A DNA stretch of 64,000 bases, from positions 1 to 64,000 of the forward strand of contig NZ_JAJDJU010000009.1 in assembly GCF_020567705.1 (NCBI RefSeq). The letters run 5' to 3'. Below the pieces are notes generated by a model, which searched no databases, was not told the DNA's origin, and was given only the letters and a program-made list of their open reading frames with translations. This stretch comes from Acidocella sp. KAb 2-4. Lineage in GTDB: Bacteria > Pseudomonadota > Alphaproteobacteria > Acetobacterales > Acetobacteraceae. Made by a program: the position numbers and the translations under genes. Below are positions 18,222-26,535 of this stretch, one piece after another. How positions within the stretch are numbered: the first letter of the stretch is position 1; each line of letters opens with the position of its first letter.

Positions 18222-19589
18222 ATGATCAGCGCCTTTGATCTGTTCAAGATCGGCATCGGCCCCTCCTCGTCGCATACCGTTGGGCCGATGCGCGCCGCCC
18301 ATCTCTTCACGGGCGGGCTGAAGGAGGCGGGGCGCTTGTCCCGCGTCACGCGGCTGCGGGTGACGTTGTATGGCTCCCTGGCCTGGACAGGCAAAGGCCA
18401 CGCCACCGATAAAGCCGTGGTCCTCGGCTTGGCGGGTGAGTTGCCGGAGACGGTCGATCCCGACCATGCCGATGCGCTCGTCGCCGAGATCGCCGCGCGC
18501 GGCGTGCTCAAGCTGGAGGGCAGGGACATCGCCTTCGCCCCGGCCGAAGACATCGTGTTCGACCGCGAGACGGCGCCGCCGCGCCATCCCAACACCCTGG
18601 CCTTCGAGGCATTCGATGCCGCCGGCGCCCTGGTCGCCGCCGAGCGCTGGTGCTCCGTCGGCGGCGGTTTCGTCACCCGCGAGGATGAACCCGCCGATCT
18701 CGGCGCGATTACCACGCAGGTGCCCTATCCGTTCGCCAACGCGGTCGATCTGCTGCGCATCGGCCAGGAGACCGGGCTGACCATCGCCGAGATCGTGCGC
18801 GCGAACGAGGTGGCGCTGCGCCCGGCGCCCGAGGTGCTGGCGCATGTCGACCGCGTGATCGCCACCATGATGGCGGCGATCGATCGCGGCCTGCAGGGCG
18901 AAGGCGTGCTCCCTGGTGCGCTCAAAGTCCCCCGCCGCGCCCGCGCCCTGCGCAAGCGGCTGGAGGCCGATACCAGCCGCAACGATCTCGCCCCGCATGA
19001 GAAGATGGACTGGGTCAGCCTGTTCGCCATGGCGGTGAACGAGGAGAACGCCGCCGGCGGGCGCGTCGTCACCGCGCCCACCAACGGCGCGGCCGGCGTC
19101 ATTCCCGCGGTGCTGCGCTATTACAGCGACATGTGCCCCGGCGCCTCGCATGAGGGCATGCGCAATTTCATCTTCACAGCCACCGCCATTGGCGGCCTGT
19201 TCAAAACCAATGCCTCGATTTCCGGCGCCGAAGTCGGCTGCCAGGGCGAGGTCGGCGTCGCCTCCTCGATGGCGGCGGCGGGGCTGGCGGCGGCGCGCGG
19301 CTGCACCAATGCGCAGGTCGAAAACGCCGCCGAAATCGCCATGGAACACCATCTCGGCATGACCTGCGACCCCGTCGGCGGGCTGGTGCAGATCCCCTGC
19401 ATCGAGCGCAACGCCTTTGGCGCGATCAAGGCGATCAGCGCCGCCTCGCTCGCCCGCCGTGGCGATGGCTCGCACATCGTCTCGCTCGACCAGGTGATCG
19501 CCACCATGCGCCAGACCGGCGCCGATATGAACACCAAATACAAGGAGACCTCGCTCGGCGGCCTCGCCGCCAATTTCATCGAGTGCTGA
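18222..19589 (+). CDS. sdaA: L-serine ammonia-lyase (single-chain, iron-sulphur)
   Basis: A 455-residue enzyme converting L-serine to pyruvate and ammonia. The N-terminal beta domain begins FDLFKIGIGPSSSHTVGPMRAA. The alpha domain has APTNGAAGVIPAVLRYY and cysteines that ligate the catalytic 4Fe-4S cluster, including those in GCQGEVG, MTCDPVGGLVQIPC. The length matches the single-chain bacterial type. It lies three bases after soxG and completes the path sarcosine to glycine to serine to pyruvate. The next gene begins inside its stop region. Confidence 0.95.
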   Translation: MISAFDLFKIGIGPSSSHTVGPMRAAHLFTGGLKEAGRLSRVTRLRVTLYGSLAWTGKGHATDKAVVLGLAGELPETVDPDHADALVAEIAARGVLKLEGRDIAFAPAEDIVFDRETAPPRHPNTLAFEAFDAAGALVAAERWCSVGGGFVTREDEPADLGAITTQVPYPFANAVDLLRIGQETGLTIAEIVRANEVALRPAPEVLAHVDRVIATMMAAIDRGLQGEGVLPGALKVPRRARALRKRLEADTSRNDLAPHEKMDWVSLFAMAVNEENAAGGRVVTAPTNGAAGVIPAVLRYYSDMCPGASHEGMRNFIFTATAIGGLFKTNASISGAEVGCQGEVGVASSMAAAGLAAARGCTNAQVENAAEIAMEHHLGMTCDPVGGLVQIPCIERNAFGAIKAISAASLARRGDGSHIVSLDQVIATMRQTGADMNTKYKETSLGGLAANFIEC

Positions 19590-20518
19590 GCACTCCGGCC
19601 CGCCCGCAACCGCAAACGGATTTGAACGAGATGCACGAGGAGATGACGGCGGCGATGCAATGGAACTGTCTGGACGGGTTGTCGATGGAGGCCACTGCCC
19701 GCGACCTCCCGAACCTCGCGGCGATGGCGTCCCGCTTCGCGCCAGGCACCATCGTCGCCATTCCCTATCTGGCCAGTGAGTCCGACACCGACCGGCTCGA
19801 CGCCGCGGCCGCCATCCGCGAACTGGGCTTCACGCCCATGCCCCACATCGCCGCGCGCCGCCTAACCAGCCGCGACGCGTTAGAGCGCCTGCTGGAAGGC
19901 TGGGCGGCACGGGCCAAGGTCGAGCGGATGCTGGTGCTGGCGGGCGATTGCGCGCGCCCGGCGGGCCCGTTCGAGGACGCGCTGGCGCTGCTGCAAACCG
20001 GCCTGCTCCCGCGTCATGGGGTGCATACCGCCGTGATCTCCGGCTACCCGGAAGGCCACCCCAAAATCCCCGACCCGCGCCTCGCGCGCGCCATGCGCGA
20101 CAAACTTGCCGCCATCGCCGATCAGGGGCTCGCCGCCGAAATCGCCACGCAATTCTGCTTTTCCGCCGAGCGGCTGCTGGACTGGCTGGAGGAGCTGCGT
20201 GCCGGGGGCGTGCTGGCGCCGGTCCGCTTGGGCATTCCAGGCCCCGCCAATTTGCGGACCCTGCTGCGCTACGCCGCCCTGTGCGGCGTCAGCGCCTCCG
20301 CCGCTGTGCTCGCCCGCTATGGCTTCTCCCTGACCAAGCTGCGCAGCCATGCTGGCCCCGACCAGCTCGTGCACGCGCTGGCCAGCGGCCTCGCGCCAGG
20401 GCGTCACGGCCAGGTCTTCGCGCATTTCTATCCATTCGGCGGCATGTCGAGCCTCGGCGCTTGGCTTGACCGCCAGCGCTTCGTGCATGCGCCTCTCGTC
20501 AAGGTGGGAATTTCATGA
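19583..20518 (+). CDS. Methylenetetrahydrofolate reductase-like protein
   Basis: A 311-residue protein, read from a GTG at 19583 that overlaps the sdaA stop; an ATG at 19631 is an alternative and no start has a strong ribosome site. It has a MetF-like barrel: EATARDLPNLAAM near the start, VAIPYLASE, LVLAGDCARPAGPFEDALALL (matching the RGDxP region, here in altered form), SGYPEGHPKIPD, ATQFCFSAERLLDWL and GIPGPANLRTLLRYA. These last blocks are typical of the MTHFR fold. Gene clusters for sarcosine or dimethylglycine use often carry such a divergent homologue, which may process the one-carbon units released here. Exact reaction unknown. Confidence 0.78.
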   Translation: MLSTPARPQPQTDLNEMHEEMTAAMQWNCLDGLSMEATARDLPNLAAMASRFAPGTIVAIPYLASESDTDRLDAAAAIRELGFTPMPHIAARRLTSRDALERLLEGWAARAKVERMLVLAGDCARPAGPFEDALALLQTGLLPRHGVHTAVISGYPEGHPKIPDPRLARAMRDKLAAIADQGLAAEIATQFCFSAERLLDWLEELRAGGVLAPVRLGIPGPANLRTLLRYAALCGVSASAAVLARYGFSLTKLRSHAGPDQLVHALASGLAPGRHGQVFAHFYPFGGMSSLGAWLDRQRFVHAPLVKVGIS

Positions 20519-21366
20519 CCGTCTCCTACACGCTCAGCTTCTCCTGTCCCGACCGCGCGGGCATCATCGCCCAGGTCAGCGGCGCCATCTTCGAGCATCA
20601 CGGCAATATCCGCGTGCTCAACCAGTTCAACGACCCCGATACCGGCCTGTTCTTCATGCGCATGGCGTTCGTCACCGATTGCGTGCGGGACGAACTGGAG
20701 CGCACCCTGGGCGCTCTCGCCCAGAGCCTACAGATGAAATGGGAGCTGCGCTCGAAAGACGAGCGCCAGCGCGTGCTGCTGCTGGTCTCCAAATTCGACC
20801 ATTGCCTCGCCGATCTGCTCTACCGCACCCGCATCGGCGAGCTGGACATGGAGATCTGCGGCATCGTCTCCAACCATCCCAAGACCGCGCTCAAGGTCAC
20901 CGAGCTCGGCGCCATTCCGTTCCACCATTTGCCGGTGGGGGCGGAGAACAGAGCGGCGCAGGAAGCGCAAATCCTAGGCCTGGTCAAAGACCTCAACATC
21001 GATCTCGTGATCCTCGCCCGCTACATGCAGATCTTGTCGGATTCCTTCGCGGCGGCGCTCAGCGGGCGCTGCATCAACATTCATCACAGCTTCCTGCCCA
21101 GCTTCAAGGGCGCCAAACCCTATCACCAGGCCTATGCGAATGGCGTGAAGATGATCGGCGCCACCGCTCATTACGTCACCGCCGATCTCGATGAAGGCCC
21201 GATCATCTACCAGGATGTCGAAGCCGTCAGCCACGCCGACATGCCCGATGACCTGGTGCGCAAGGGCCGCAATATCGAACAGCGCGTGCTCTCCCGCGCC
21301 GTCTCTTGGCACCTCGCCCAGCGTGTGCTGATGAATGGCAATAAAACCGTCGTATTCTGGAGTTAA
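20515..21366 (+). CDS. purU: Formyltetrahydrofolate deformylase
   Basis: A 283-residue enzyme with an N-terminal ACT domain (YTLSFSCPDRAGIIAQVSG, residues about 4-80) and a formyltransferase-fold catalytic domain with INIHHSFLPSFKGAKPYHQA and GATAHYVTADLDEGPII. It hydrolyses 10-formyl-tetrahydrofolate to formate and free folate. In this cluster it would drain the methylene/formyl pool produced by sarcosine oxidation, returning tetrahydrofolate to SoxA. It overlaps the preceding gene by four bases (ATGA). Confidence 0.95.
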   Translation: MTVSYTLSFSCPDRAGIIAQVSGAIFEHHGNIRVLNQFNDPDTGLFFMRMAFVTDCVRDELERTLGALAQSLQMKWELRSKDERQRVLLLVSKFDHCLADLLYRTRIGELDMEICGIVSNHPKTALKVTELGAIPFHHLPVGAENRAAQEAQILGLVKDLNIDLVILARYMQILSDSFAAALSGRCINIHHSFLPSFKGAKPYHQAYANGVKMIGATAHYVTADLDEGPIIYQDVEAVSHADMPDDLVRKGRNIEQRVLSRAVSWHLAQRVLMNGNKTVVFWS

Positions 21367-21398
21367 GGGGATGATCCTGGCATGAGGGCCGGAGCGCC

Positions 21399-22595
21399 AT
21401 GGGCGCGACCATGACGCCAAGCCGCGTCGTGGCGCACAGGATGCCGGGGTTTCCGGTCATCCGCACGGCTCTCAGCGGCTTACTGGCCATGTTCGTGGGC
21501 ATTGGCGTGGCGCGTTTCAGCTTCGCCCCCTTGGTGCCGGCGCTGGTCAAGGCGCAATGGTATAGCGCATCTAGCGCCTTCTGGTTCGCAACGGTCAATC
21601 TCGCGGGTTATTTCATCGGCGTCGCCGCCATCCGCGCGTGGCGCGGCGCTTATCCGGCCAAACCGGCGATGGTGCTGGCCATGGGTCTCACCGCCGCCGC
21701 CACCTTGTGCTGCGCGCTGAACTGGGGGCCAGCCTGGTTCGGGTTCTGGCGGCTGGTGTCGGGGCTCACCGGCGGGGTGCTGATGGTCCTCATGGCCTCC
21801 GCCGTCGTCGGGCGCGCGCCGCCCGCTTCCCGCGGACGGGTCAGCGGGTTTGCCTTTTCAGGAATGGGCGCGGGCATGACCTTCAGCTCCTTGGCGATCC
21901 CGCATCTGCTGCTCCACGGGCTGGTGTTCACCTGGGCGGCGCTCGGCGCGCTCTGCGCGGGCGCCACGCTGATTGTGGCGCTGATCATGCCGCCCGCGCG
22001 CATCGAGCCGCCGCAACGGCATGCGGCCAAGGGCTCGCCGCCGCTCGTGGTGGTGTTGCTGATTTCAGCCTATGCGTTTTCGGCCCTTGGTTTCATGCCG
22101 CATATGTTGTTCTGGTCGAGCTTCATCGCGATCGGGCTGGGGCGCGGCGTCGCCGCTGGCGCGGTGATGGCTGCCTGGATCGGGCTGGCCGCCACGCTAG
22201 GGCCGCCATTATTGGGCCGCGCAGCCGATCGCTTCGGCTTTCTGCCAACGCTGGCGGCGGGGTTTTTGATCATGGGCGGGGCTGTCGCCATCCCCCTGTT
22301 CACCGATGCCGCCCCGGCCCTGGTCGTTTCGGCCCTTTGCGTCGGGGCGGTGGCGTTGGGCACAGTCATGCTGGTCGCCGGCGCCATTGCCGGGATGGTG
22401 CCGCCCGCGCGTCTCTCCACGGATTGGGGCTTGGCGGCGATGACTTACGCGATCACGCAGATCACCGCCGCCGCCTTGCTCTCGCATTTATTCCGGCTGA
22501 CGGGGAGTTACGGCATTCTGTTCCGGGTCGGCGTCGGCGCGCAGGCGCTGGGCTTGCTGTTCATCGCACTGGCCGCGTGGATGGCGCGGCGCTGA
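21399..22595 (+). CDS. MFS transporter, YbfB/YjiJ family
   Basis: A 398-residue membrane protein with about twelve helices and GGAG four bases before the ATG. The N-terminus (LSGLLAMFVGIGVARFSFAP, then LVPALVKAQWYSASSAFWFA and NLAGYFIGVAA) is characteristic of YbfB/YjiJ-type major facilitator proteins, a branch without a settled substrate. It follows purU by 32 bases and could be the last gene of the creatinine region, perhaps exporting or importing an amino acid or organic acid, but this is speculative. Its 3' end overlaps the convergent DUF488 gene by 35 bases. Confidence 0.85.
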   Translation: MGATMTPSRVVAHRMPGFPVIRTALSGLLAMFVGIGVARFSFAPLVPALVKAQWYSASSAFWFATVNLAGYFIGVAAIRAWRGAYPAKPAMVLAMGLTAAATLCCALNWGPAWFGFWRLVSGLTGGVLMVLMASAVVGRAPPASRGRVSGFAFSGMGAGMTFSSLAIPHLLLHGLVFTWAALGALCAGATLIVALIMPPARIEPPQRHAAKGSPPLVVVLLISAYAFSALGFMPHMLFWSSFIAIGLGRGVAAGAVMAAWIGLAATLGPPLLGRAADRFGFLPTLAAGFLIMGGAVAIPLFTDAAPALVVSALCVGAVALGTVMLVAGAIAGMVPPARLSTDWGLAAMTYAITQITAAALLSHLFRLTGSYGILFRVGVGAQALGLLFIALAAWMARR

Positions 22596-22977
22596 GGGCC
22601 GTGCCGCGCCGATGCTGCGCATCCGCGATAAATGAGGCCAGAACCAGCGCGTGATTATGCGCTGTGTCACGGGCGCCATAGAGCAATGTCACGCGGCCGT
22701 GCCGGAGCAGCGCCGCCAGCGCGGCCAATGGCTCATCCTTGGCTTTGAGTTCCTGGCGGTAAAGCCGCTGGAATTCCGCCCAGCGCGCCGGATCATGGCC
22801 AAACCACTGGCGCAGCGCCGCGCTGGGCGCGATCTCCTTCAGCCAGAGTGTCAGCGCCGCATTCTCCTTGCGCAAACCGCGCGGCCATAGCCGGTCCACC
22901 AGCACGCGCGCGCCGTCGCTGGTTGCGGGCGGGTCATAGACCCGTTTGACGTGCAGATCAGGGTTCGCGGTTGTCAT
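22561..22977 (-). CDS. DUF488 family protein
   Basis: A 138-residue protein from the ATG at 22977 (a GTG six bases upstream is also in frame). It has the family blocks VKRVYDPPATSDGARVLVDRLW cut short at VDRLWPRG, LWLKEIAPSAALRQWFGHDP, and VTLLYGARDTAHNHALVL. The DUF488/YeaO type is widespread; function is not established, though it is often found near metal or redox genes. It is convergent with and overlaps the MFS gene. Confidence 0.88.
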   Translation of the reverse strand: MTTANPDLHVKRVYDPPATSDGARVLVDRLWPRGLRKENAALTLWLKEIAPSAALRQWFGHDPARWAEFQRLYRQELKAKDEPLAALAALLRHGRVTLLYGARDTAHNHALVLASFIADAQHRRGTALSAAPSTRPVR

Positions 22978-23167
22978 TCTCACGCCGCCTCATGTGGCTG
23001 AAATCATGGACCATATGGAGATAGGCGACCATGTCAGGATTGCGAGCCCGGTGCCCGCCGGAGATCTGGCATGTAAAAGGAAAAATTGATTAAATATGCG
23101 TTTCATATGAAGATTTTTTAGCTCAAAGCCAAGGCGGCCGCGTGTCGGCCCGCGCAAGGGGGATGGT

Positions 23168-24013
23168 TTGGATATCAACGCGGCGCGGACATTTCTGGAA
23201 ATCGTGAAGACCGGCAGCTTTGTTAGCGCGGCGGCCAATCTCAACCTCACCCAGACCGCGGTAAGCGCGCGGGTGCGCGTGCTGGAGCAGCAGCTCAACT
23301 GCGCGCTGTTCGTGCGCGCCAAGACGGGTGCGCAGCTCACACGCGAGGGGCGGGAGTTCCAGCGTTACGCCGCGACACTGGTGCAGGTGTGGGAGCGCGC
23401 CTGCCAATCTGTGGCGCTGCCGCCGGGGCGTGAGTTGGCTGTCACCCTGGGCGCGGAGTACAGCGTGTGGAATCCGCTGATCCGCGACTGGCTGGTGTGG
23501 ATGCATGATGAATGCCCGGAGATCGCGGCCAATATCCGCATCGATGCGGCCGCCCGGTTGCTGGAGCAGGTGCAGAGCGGCGCGCTCGATATCGCCGTGG
23601 TGTATGACGCCCAGCGCCGCCAGGGGGTGATCAACGATCTGCTGATCGACGACAAGCTGGTCTTTGTGCGCAAGGCGGGCGAGCAGGGAGAGGTGGCGCC
23701 CGAGGCGCATGTGCGGGTGGATTGGGGCGAGGCCTTCGCCGCCGCGCATGAGGCGGCGTTTCCCGAACTGGCCCACGCCGGCATCGCCATCAGCCACGGT
23801 CCGTTGGCGCTCGATTACATCCTGGCCGTGGGCGGCAGCGGCTATTTCCGCTTGAGCGTGGCGCGCCCGCTGCTGGCGAGCGGGGCGCTGGCGCTGGTGC
23901 CGCACAGCCCGGTCTTCTCGTATTCAGTGTACATGGTGCATTCGTCCAAGGCGGATGAGGACACGCTGGCCCGCATCCGCGCCGGGCTGCGTGCGGCGGC
24001 TACGGTCCGGTAG
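23168..24013 (+). CDS. LysR family transcriptional regulator
   Basis: A 281-residue protein read from a TTG at 23168, since the helix-turn-helix begins directly there (MDINAARTFLEIVKTGSFVS, then LNLTQTAVSARVRVLEQQL) and a G-rich ribosome site lies about eight bases upstream. The effector domain follows from about residue 90. Its 3' end overlaps by 14 bases the convergent end of an aromatic-acid type efflux operon. In E. coli such pumps are controlled by a LysR protein (AaeR), so this is a plausible regulator of the FUSC/HlyD operon, although its orientation is unusual. Confidence 0.85.
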   Translation: MDINAARTFLEIVKTGSFVSAAANLNLTQTAVSARVRVLEQQLNCALFVRAKTGAQLTREGREFQRYAATLVQVWERACQSVALPPGRELAVTLGAEYSVWNPLIRDWLVWMHDECPEIAANIRIDAAARLLEQVQSGALDIAVVYDAQRRQGVINDLLIDDKLVFVRKAGEQGEVAPEAHVRVDWGEAFAAAHEAAFPELAHAGIAISHGPLALDYILAVGGSGYFRLSVARPLLASGALALVPHSPVFSYSVYMVHSSKADEDTLARIRAGLRAAATVR

Positions 24014-25421
24014 TTTTCCAGCCGCCGCCCAGGGCGAGAAATACGGCGATCTGGCTCTGCGTGACATCGGTTTGCGCCGTGGCCACGGTGAGTTGCGCCG
24101 CCGCCAGTGTCTGCTGCGCGGTTAGCGCCGTGAGCGCGTCTACCCGCCCGCCAGCGCGAAGCGCGGCCTGATCCGCCGCGACTTTGGCGGCGTCGTCACG
24201 CGTGGCGCTGAGATCGCCCAGCCGGTTGAGCTGCGCGCCGTAGGATTGCAGGGCGGTCTGGGTTTCCAGCAGGGCCTTGAGCACCGTGCCGTCGAACGCG
24301 GCGAGGCTGGCGCGGGTGGCCGCCTTGGCAGCGGCGATGCGCGCGCGGGTGGCGCCTTGGTTGAGATCCCAGCTGATCATCGGCCCCAGGGCGAAACGGT
24401 TGGTTAGCGGCGAGAAGGCGTTGGCGGCCACGCCGGTCGAGCCGATCGAGGCGCCGAGGCGGATATCGGGGTAGAGATCAGCTGTCTCCACGCCGATGCG
24501 CGCGGTGGCGGCGGCCAGATCGCGCTCCGCCTCCCGCACATCGGGCCGCCGGCGCAGCAGCGCGCGCCCATCGCCGACCGGGATCGGCTGGCGCAGGCGC
24601 AAGGGGCGGGTGCAGGCGAGCCAGGCGGGATCATACGCCGCGGGCGGCTGGCCCAGCAGCGTGCTGAGCCGGTAGGCGGCGTTGAGCCGCTGGGCCTGCA
24701 ACACGGGCAACTCGGCTTGCAGCGTGCCCACATCCTCTTGCTGCTGGTCCACGTCGAAATCCACGGCGCGGCCATCGGTGCGCAACAAGGCGACGAGGCT
24801 GGCGCGCTGCTGCTGCAAGGCGATGACATTTTGCAGCGCCGCGATCTCGTTGCCGTCGTCGCAGATTTCGGCATAGGCGCGGGTGGTTTCCGCCGCCACG
24901 TTCACGCGTACGAGGTCGCGGGCGTCGGCGGCGGCCTCGCTGGTGGCGGTGGCGGCTTCCACGCCGCGGCGGATGGCGCCGAACAGGTCGAGATCATAGC
25001 CGACGGAAATGCCGGTATTGTATTCCTCCATGCGCGGAGGCTGTACGTTTTGCAGCACCGCCTGCGCGGAATCCTGCGCGTAAATGGCGGTGGCGGCGGC
25101 GGAGGCGCTGAAGCTGCGGCTGTCGCGCGTTTCGGTGATGAGGGCGTAGGTGCGTTCCAGATTTGCCTGCGCCTCGCGGATATTGGTGTTTTTGGCAAGT
25201 GCTTCCGGCACCAGCCGGTCCAATACCGGGTCGCTGTAGAGCTGCCACCAATCATCCGGCGGCGCGGCGGGCTGGGTGCCGCCTCTGGCGGGAAAGGCAA
25301 GCTGAGATGCAGGCGTGTTGACCAGCGCGTTGCCGGGCAGCTTGTAATCGGGGCCGACGGTGCAGCCACCGAGCAGCAGGCCCAGCGCCAGCGCGGCGCG
25401 GCGCGGCACGCGGCTCACCAT
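24000..25421 (-). CDS. Efflux outer-membrane factor lipoprotein (NodT/OprM family)
   Basis: A 473-residue protein from the ATG at 25421 (GGAG six bases upstream). It has a signal peptide with lipobox LLLGGC near residue 20, followed by the CTVGPDYKLP start typical of the NodT family. Two OEP repeats with long helices follow. It forms the outer-membrane channel of a tripartite pump with the HlyD and FUSC proteins encoded upstream in the same operon. It overlaps the HlyD gene by seven bases. Confidence 0.92.
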   Translation of the reverse strand: MVSRVPRRAALALGLLLGGCTVGPDYKLPGNALVNTPASQLAFPARGGTQPAAPPDDWWQLYSDPVLDRLVPEALAKNTNIREAQANLERTYALITETRDSRSFSASAAATAIYAQDSAQAVLQNVQPPRMEEYNTGISVGYDLDLFGAIRRGVEAATATSEAAADARDLVRVNVAAETTRAYAEICDDGNEIAALQNVIALQQQRASLVALLRTDGRAVDFDVDQQQEDVGTLQAELPVLQAQRLNAAYRLSTLLGQPPAAYDPAWLACTRPLRLRQPIPVGDGRALLRRRPDVREAERDLAAATARIGVETADLYPDIRLGASIGSTGVAANAFSPLTNRFALGPMISWDLNQGATRARIAAAKAATRASLAAFDGTVLKALLETQTALQSYGAQLNRLGDLSATRDDAAKVAADQAALRAGGRVDALTALTAQQTLAAAQLTVATAQTDVTQSQIAVFLALGGGWKTTGP

Positions 25422-26314
25422 GGCCAACTCCGGCGTTCCACCGGCGCGCCGGGGCGGGGTTCGATATCCACCGTCGCGGTGGTGCCGACGATCAGGCGCA
25501 CATGGTCGGGCACATGGTCGATGGCGACGCGCACCGGAATGCGCTGCGCCAGCCGGACCCAGGTGAAGGAGGGGTTGATGTTGTCGAGCGTGTTCGGCTG
25601 ATCGTCGCGTTCGCGGTCCACCACCCCGGCGGCGATGCTCTCGACATGCCCCTCAAGTGGTTCCGCTACGCCCATCAGCCGCACTGTCACCTTGTCGCCC
25701 ACCTGCACGGCGGGCAGTTTGGTCTCCTCAAAATAGCCTTCCACGCGCAGCGTATCGGTATCCACCATGGCCATCACGCCTTGCCCGGCGGTCAGGTAAT
25801 CGCCGGGCTGCAAGGTCATGTTGGAGACCACGCCGTTGACCGGCGCGCGCAGCACCGTGCGGTCGAGATTGAGCTGCGCCACGGCGAGCGCGGTTTTCGC
25901 CTGGGCCACGGCCATCTTCAGCAGATCCACCTTCTCCTGGCCGAGTTCCGTGGTTTCGGTATCGACCTCGGAGGACAGCGCATGGTTGCGGTTATCGATG
26001 CGGATCGCCTCGGCCAGCGCAATCTGCTGGCTTTGCAGTTTCTCCGCGGCGTCGTCGCGGGCGAGCAGATAGCGCGACTGGTCGATGATGATGAGTGGCT
26101 GGCCCTGTTTCACCACCTGGTTGTCCTGCACCAACACGCTGGTCACCCAGCCGCCCACATCCGGCGCGACGCGCACGATATCGGCCTGCACCTTGCCGTC
26201 GCGCGTGGTCGGCTCGACTTCATAGCGGAGCCAGAGGCCGAACAGCGCGAGCAGAGCGATGCCGAGCAGGAGCAGGCTGAAAACGGTTTTGCGGAATGTG
26301 TCTGAGGATATCAT
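25415..26314 (-). CDS. HlyD family periplasmic adaptor (AaeA/EmrA-like)
   Basis: A 299-residue protein from the ATG at 26314, which overlaps the preceding DUF1656 gene by four bases. One N-terminal transmembrane helix (FSLLLLGIALLALFGLWLRY, residues about 12-31) precedes a biotinyl-lipoyl domain half (VAPDVGGWVTSVLVQDNQVV KQGQ in two parts), a short helical hairpin and the beta-barrel with RAPVNGVVSNMTLQPGDYL. It links the inner-membrane FUSC pump to the outer-membrane channel. Confidence 0.92.
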   Translation of the reverse strand: MISSDTFRKTVFSLLLLGIALLALFGLWLRYEVEPTTRDGKVQADIVRVAPDVGGWVTSVLVQDNQVVKQGQPLIIIDQSRYLLARDDAAEKLQSQQIALAEAIRIDNRNHALSSEVDTETTELGQEKVDLLKMAVAQAKTALAVAQLNLDRTVLRAPVNGVVSNMTLQPGDYLTAGQGVMAMVDTDTLRVEGYFEETKLPAVQVGDKVTVRLMGVAEPLEGHVESIAAGVVDRERDDQPNTLDNINPSFTWVRLAQRIPVRVAIDHVPDHVRLIVGTTATVDIEPRPGAPVERRSWPW

Positions 26315-26535
26315 CGTATCGTCACAAGGGGCAGGAGCAGATCGGCGAGGGCGGAAACGCCCCACCAGAGCAGGAGAAACAAGGCGATATCGAGCAGCCC
26401 GGTCTGCCAGAGCTGGCGCTCCAGCGGCAGGCGTTGCAGCGCGAGCCGGACGGTGAAGGCGAGAATCCCCCCGATGATCGCCCAAACCAGCGCGGCGGGC
26501 ATGTACACGCCGAAGATATCAAGCTCGTCGATCAT
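26311..26535 (-). CDS. DUF1656 small membrane protein (AaeX-like)
   Basis: A 74-residue protein with two hydrophobic helices (about 10-30 and 45-70), starting MIDELDIFGVYMPAALVWAI. This is the DUF1656 family, which is almost always encoded between FUSC pumps and their HlyD partner, as AaeX is in E. coli. Its function is unknown, perhaps an assembly subunit. It overlaps both neighbours by four bases. Confidence 0.92.
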   Translation of the reverse strand: MIDELDIFGVYMPAALVWAIIGGILAFTVRLALQRLPLERQLWQTGLLDIALFLLLWWGVSALADLLLPLVTIR

